Below, piece after piece: positions 62,740 to 64,000 of a stretch of 64,000 bases of DNA. The stretch spans positions 730,427 through 794,426 of the forward strand of contig NMRA01000063.1 of assembly GCA_002633005.1 (NCBI GenBank), given 5' to 3'. Made by a program: the position numbers and the translations under genes. The notes below the pieces were generated by a model. It searched no databases, was not told the origin of the DNA, and saw only the letters and a list, made by a program, of their open reading frames with translations. This stretch comes from Phoronis australis (Eukaryota; Phoronida; Phoronidae). The stretch's first letter is position 1. The number at the start of each line of letters is the position of its first letter.

Positions 62740-63830
62740 CTTAGTGTCTTACCTGTCTTATCAATAAGAGTACAATCAATTGAGAATTCAACGAAACTTT
62801 AACATTTAAGAGCGCCATTGTTTATGGTTGCATTCACTGTACTTGTCCAGGTTAACACCCATGTTTGGATTACTGCACACCCCAGAATTTCCAAACGTTC
62901 AACTTTTAATTGCCCACACACTCGCCTTACTGCCGATTCTCAATTTATACAATTGTAATCTTGAGAATGCTCATCTCATAAGAATTTTATTTCCCAAAAC
63001 AGACACAGTTTGCTCGATTTTAGTAGAACCTTGCCTTAATTGAGCAGGAAACTACCCATGCTCTCCTGCTCTCTAATGAAAGAGACAAGGAAAGGTTCTT
63101 TTGGTTTGTGCTTATTGCACTCAATAAAAATCTACCTCAATTGGTTGCACTCATGTGCAAGAGACGGTGCATGGCCAGTTCATCACATGTGCGACATGTT
63201 TCCATCAGAAAACTTAAATAAAAGCTGTGTAAAAAGTTTGGTTACGCTGCTGAACTAAGCACAGTCACACTTCTGGATGATGAGGTTCCTACAGTATTAT
63301 CTGTAATACACCAATATATTACTTAACTCTTGCACCCCATGTTTGATATCTGTCTAGTAGGTATCTCTATGTTAACCTGATCAACTGCTCATGAAAGCGT
63401 TCATCGCCATTATATTAACGTTTGGTTTATAAATACCCATGCTCTGCTGCACCCCCTCAAGTGGGTTTGGTTTATAAATACCCATGCTCTGTCGCACCCC
63501 CTCAAGTGGGAATTCCCAGTTTAATCCCCATGAGCAGTCACATGGACAAGTGCAGTGTAACATCACACACCTGACCAAGAGCAACACAGAGCATGGATTT
63601 GTGACCACCACATGCATTGCAAATTGCAAAGCTATAAGGAGTGTTCATTTTTAATAAGCGTGAGCCTATGGGGTGAATTACTGGCCATTCAAAAATTGGC
63701 AAATGCAATCCTGGCTGATATTATTAAGATTGCTGAAAGCATTATCAAAATTACAATTAAAGGTACTGCAGCAGTCGGCGCCTTTCAATAATGAACGCAA
63801 GCCATGCTCACCATAAGAGAGATTCATTTG
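62740..63830 (-). other. LARP7 intron or 5' region, no exon seen
   Basis: No LARP7 exon for RRM1 or the La motif found. Includes a two-copy ~45-bp duplication at about 63420-63510 (ggtttataaatacccatgct). Confidence 0.6.
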
Positions 63831-64000
63831 CCAATGACTCTTCAAGCACAGGCAAATAGAGAGGCGGACACCAAAAGCAATTAGAATTAATAAAAATGTC
63901 ACTAGGGGTCACTGCACAAATTCTAACTGTACAAAAATGGCAAGTGCAGTTCTCTCCTGGACAAAATCTTATCTGCCAAATGTCATGAAGAGCAAAACTT
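63830..64000 (+). repeat. Another copy of the 150/450-bp repeat (partial)
   Basis: Contains agagaggcggacaccaaaag, then aaaaatgtcactaggggtca and ctgccaaatgtcatgaa, matching the third subunit type of the array at 46.8-54.1 kb. Runs off the window edge. Confidence 0.75.

Noticed and set aside
62515-62802. Repetitive protein ORFs (HRYAFQT, GMPSKLT and similar)
   Set aside because: Translations of a 21-bp minisatellite in several frames; intronic in LARP7.

Overview
This is a window of animal nuclear DNA: AT-rich, with spliceosomal introns, many minisatellites, remnants of LTR and DNA transposons, and assembly gaps (510 Ns at 15859-16368, 142 Ns at 30805-30946, single Ns at 43728, 46647 and 59032). 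SIRT7 and LARP7 orthologues, an L1CAM-like Ig receptor, copia and gypsy elements and a TTAA-flanked THAP transposon relic suggest a marine invertebrate bilaterian. The sequence alone does not fix the phylum.

Four host genes are supported. (1) SIRT7 (sirtuin-7 deacylase), + strand, 2380-13467: six exons from just after the N-terminal NAD-binding exon (off the left edge) to the stop. Its last exon adds a long, probably disordered tail. (2) A large intronless gene on the - strand, 17671-21450: signal peptide, five Ig domains (the first two L1CAM/neurofascin-like), one transmembrane segment, and a cytoplasmic part made of about four pairs of helical repeats. I know no described receptor with this layout. 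(3) A leucine-rich-repeat gene, + strand, four recognised exons within 38388-44484. (4) LARP7 (7SK snRNP protein), - strand, five 3' exons from 62413 to 45756, tail-to-tail with the LRR gene; its 5' exons lie beyond the right edge.

By region: 1-2.4 kb holds two copies of a dispersed repeat and a duplicated acidic mini-ORF. 2.4-13.5 kb is SIRT7, whose introns carry an 861-bp fold-back element, five minisatellites and a 150/450-bp repeat. 13.9-17.4 kb has a hairpin minisatellite, a 262-bp MITE and a gap. 22-28.5 kb is a mosaic of a copia relic (gag inverted relative to pol) and a gypsy relic. 29.7-37.3 kb contains a THAP pseudogene, a pogo-type transposase fragment, palindromic elements and two clusters of the palindrome CCTATAGG. 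46-64 kb is LARP7, with introns containing the 150/450-bp repeat array, a 1306-bp hAT-like insertion with 5-bp target duplication, and a candidate 4.7-kb TIR element that encloses about 45 near-identical copies of a 50-bp unit.

The most notable non-coding signal is that the 150/450-bp repeat, present in opposite orientations in introns of SIRT7 and LARP7, carries in nearly every subunit a sequence matching the CTCF core consensus (CCACYAGRKGGC). The genes do not form an operon. SIRT7 and LARP7 both act in nuclear transcription control, but adjacency alone implies no shared regulation.
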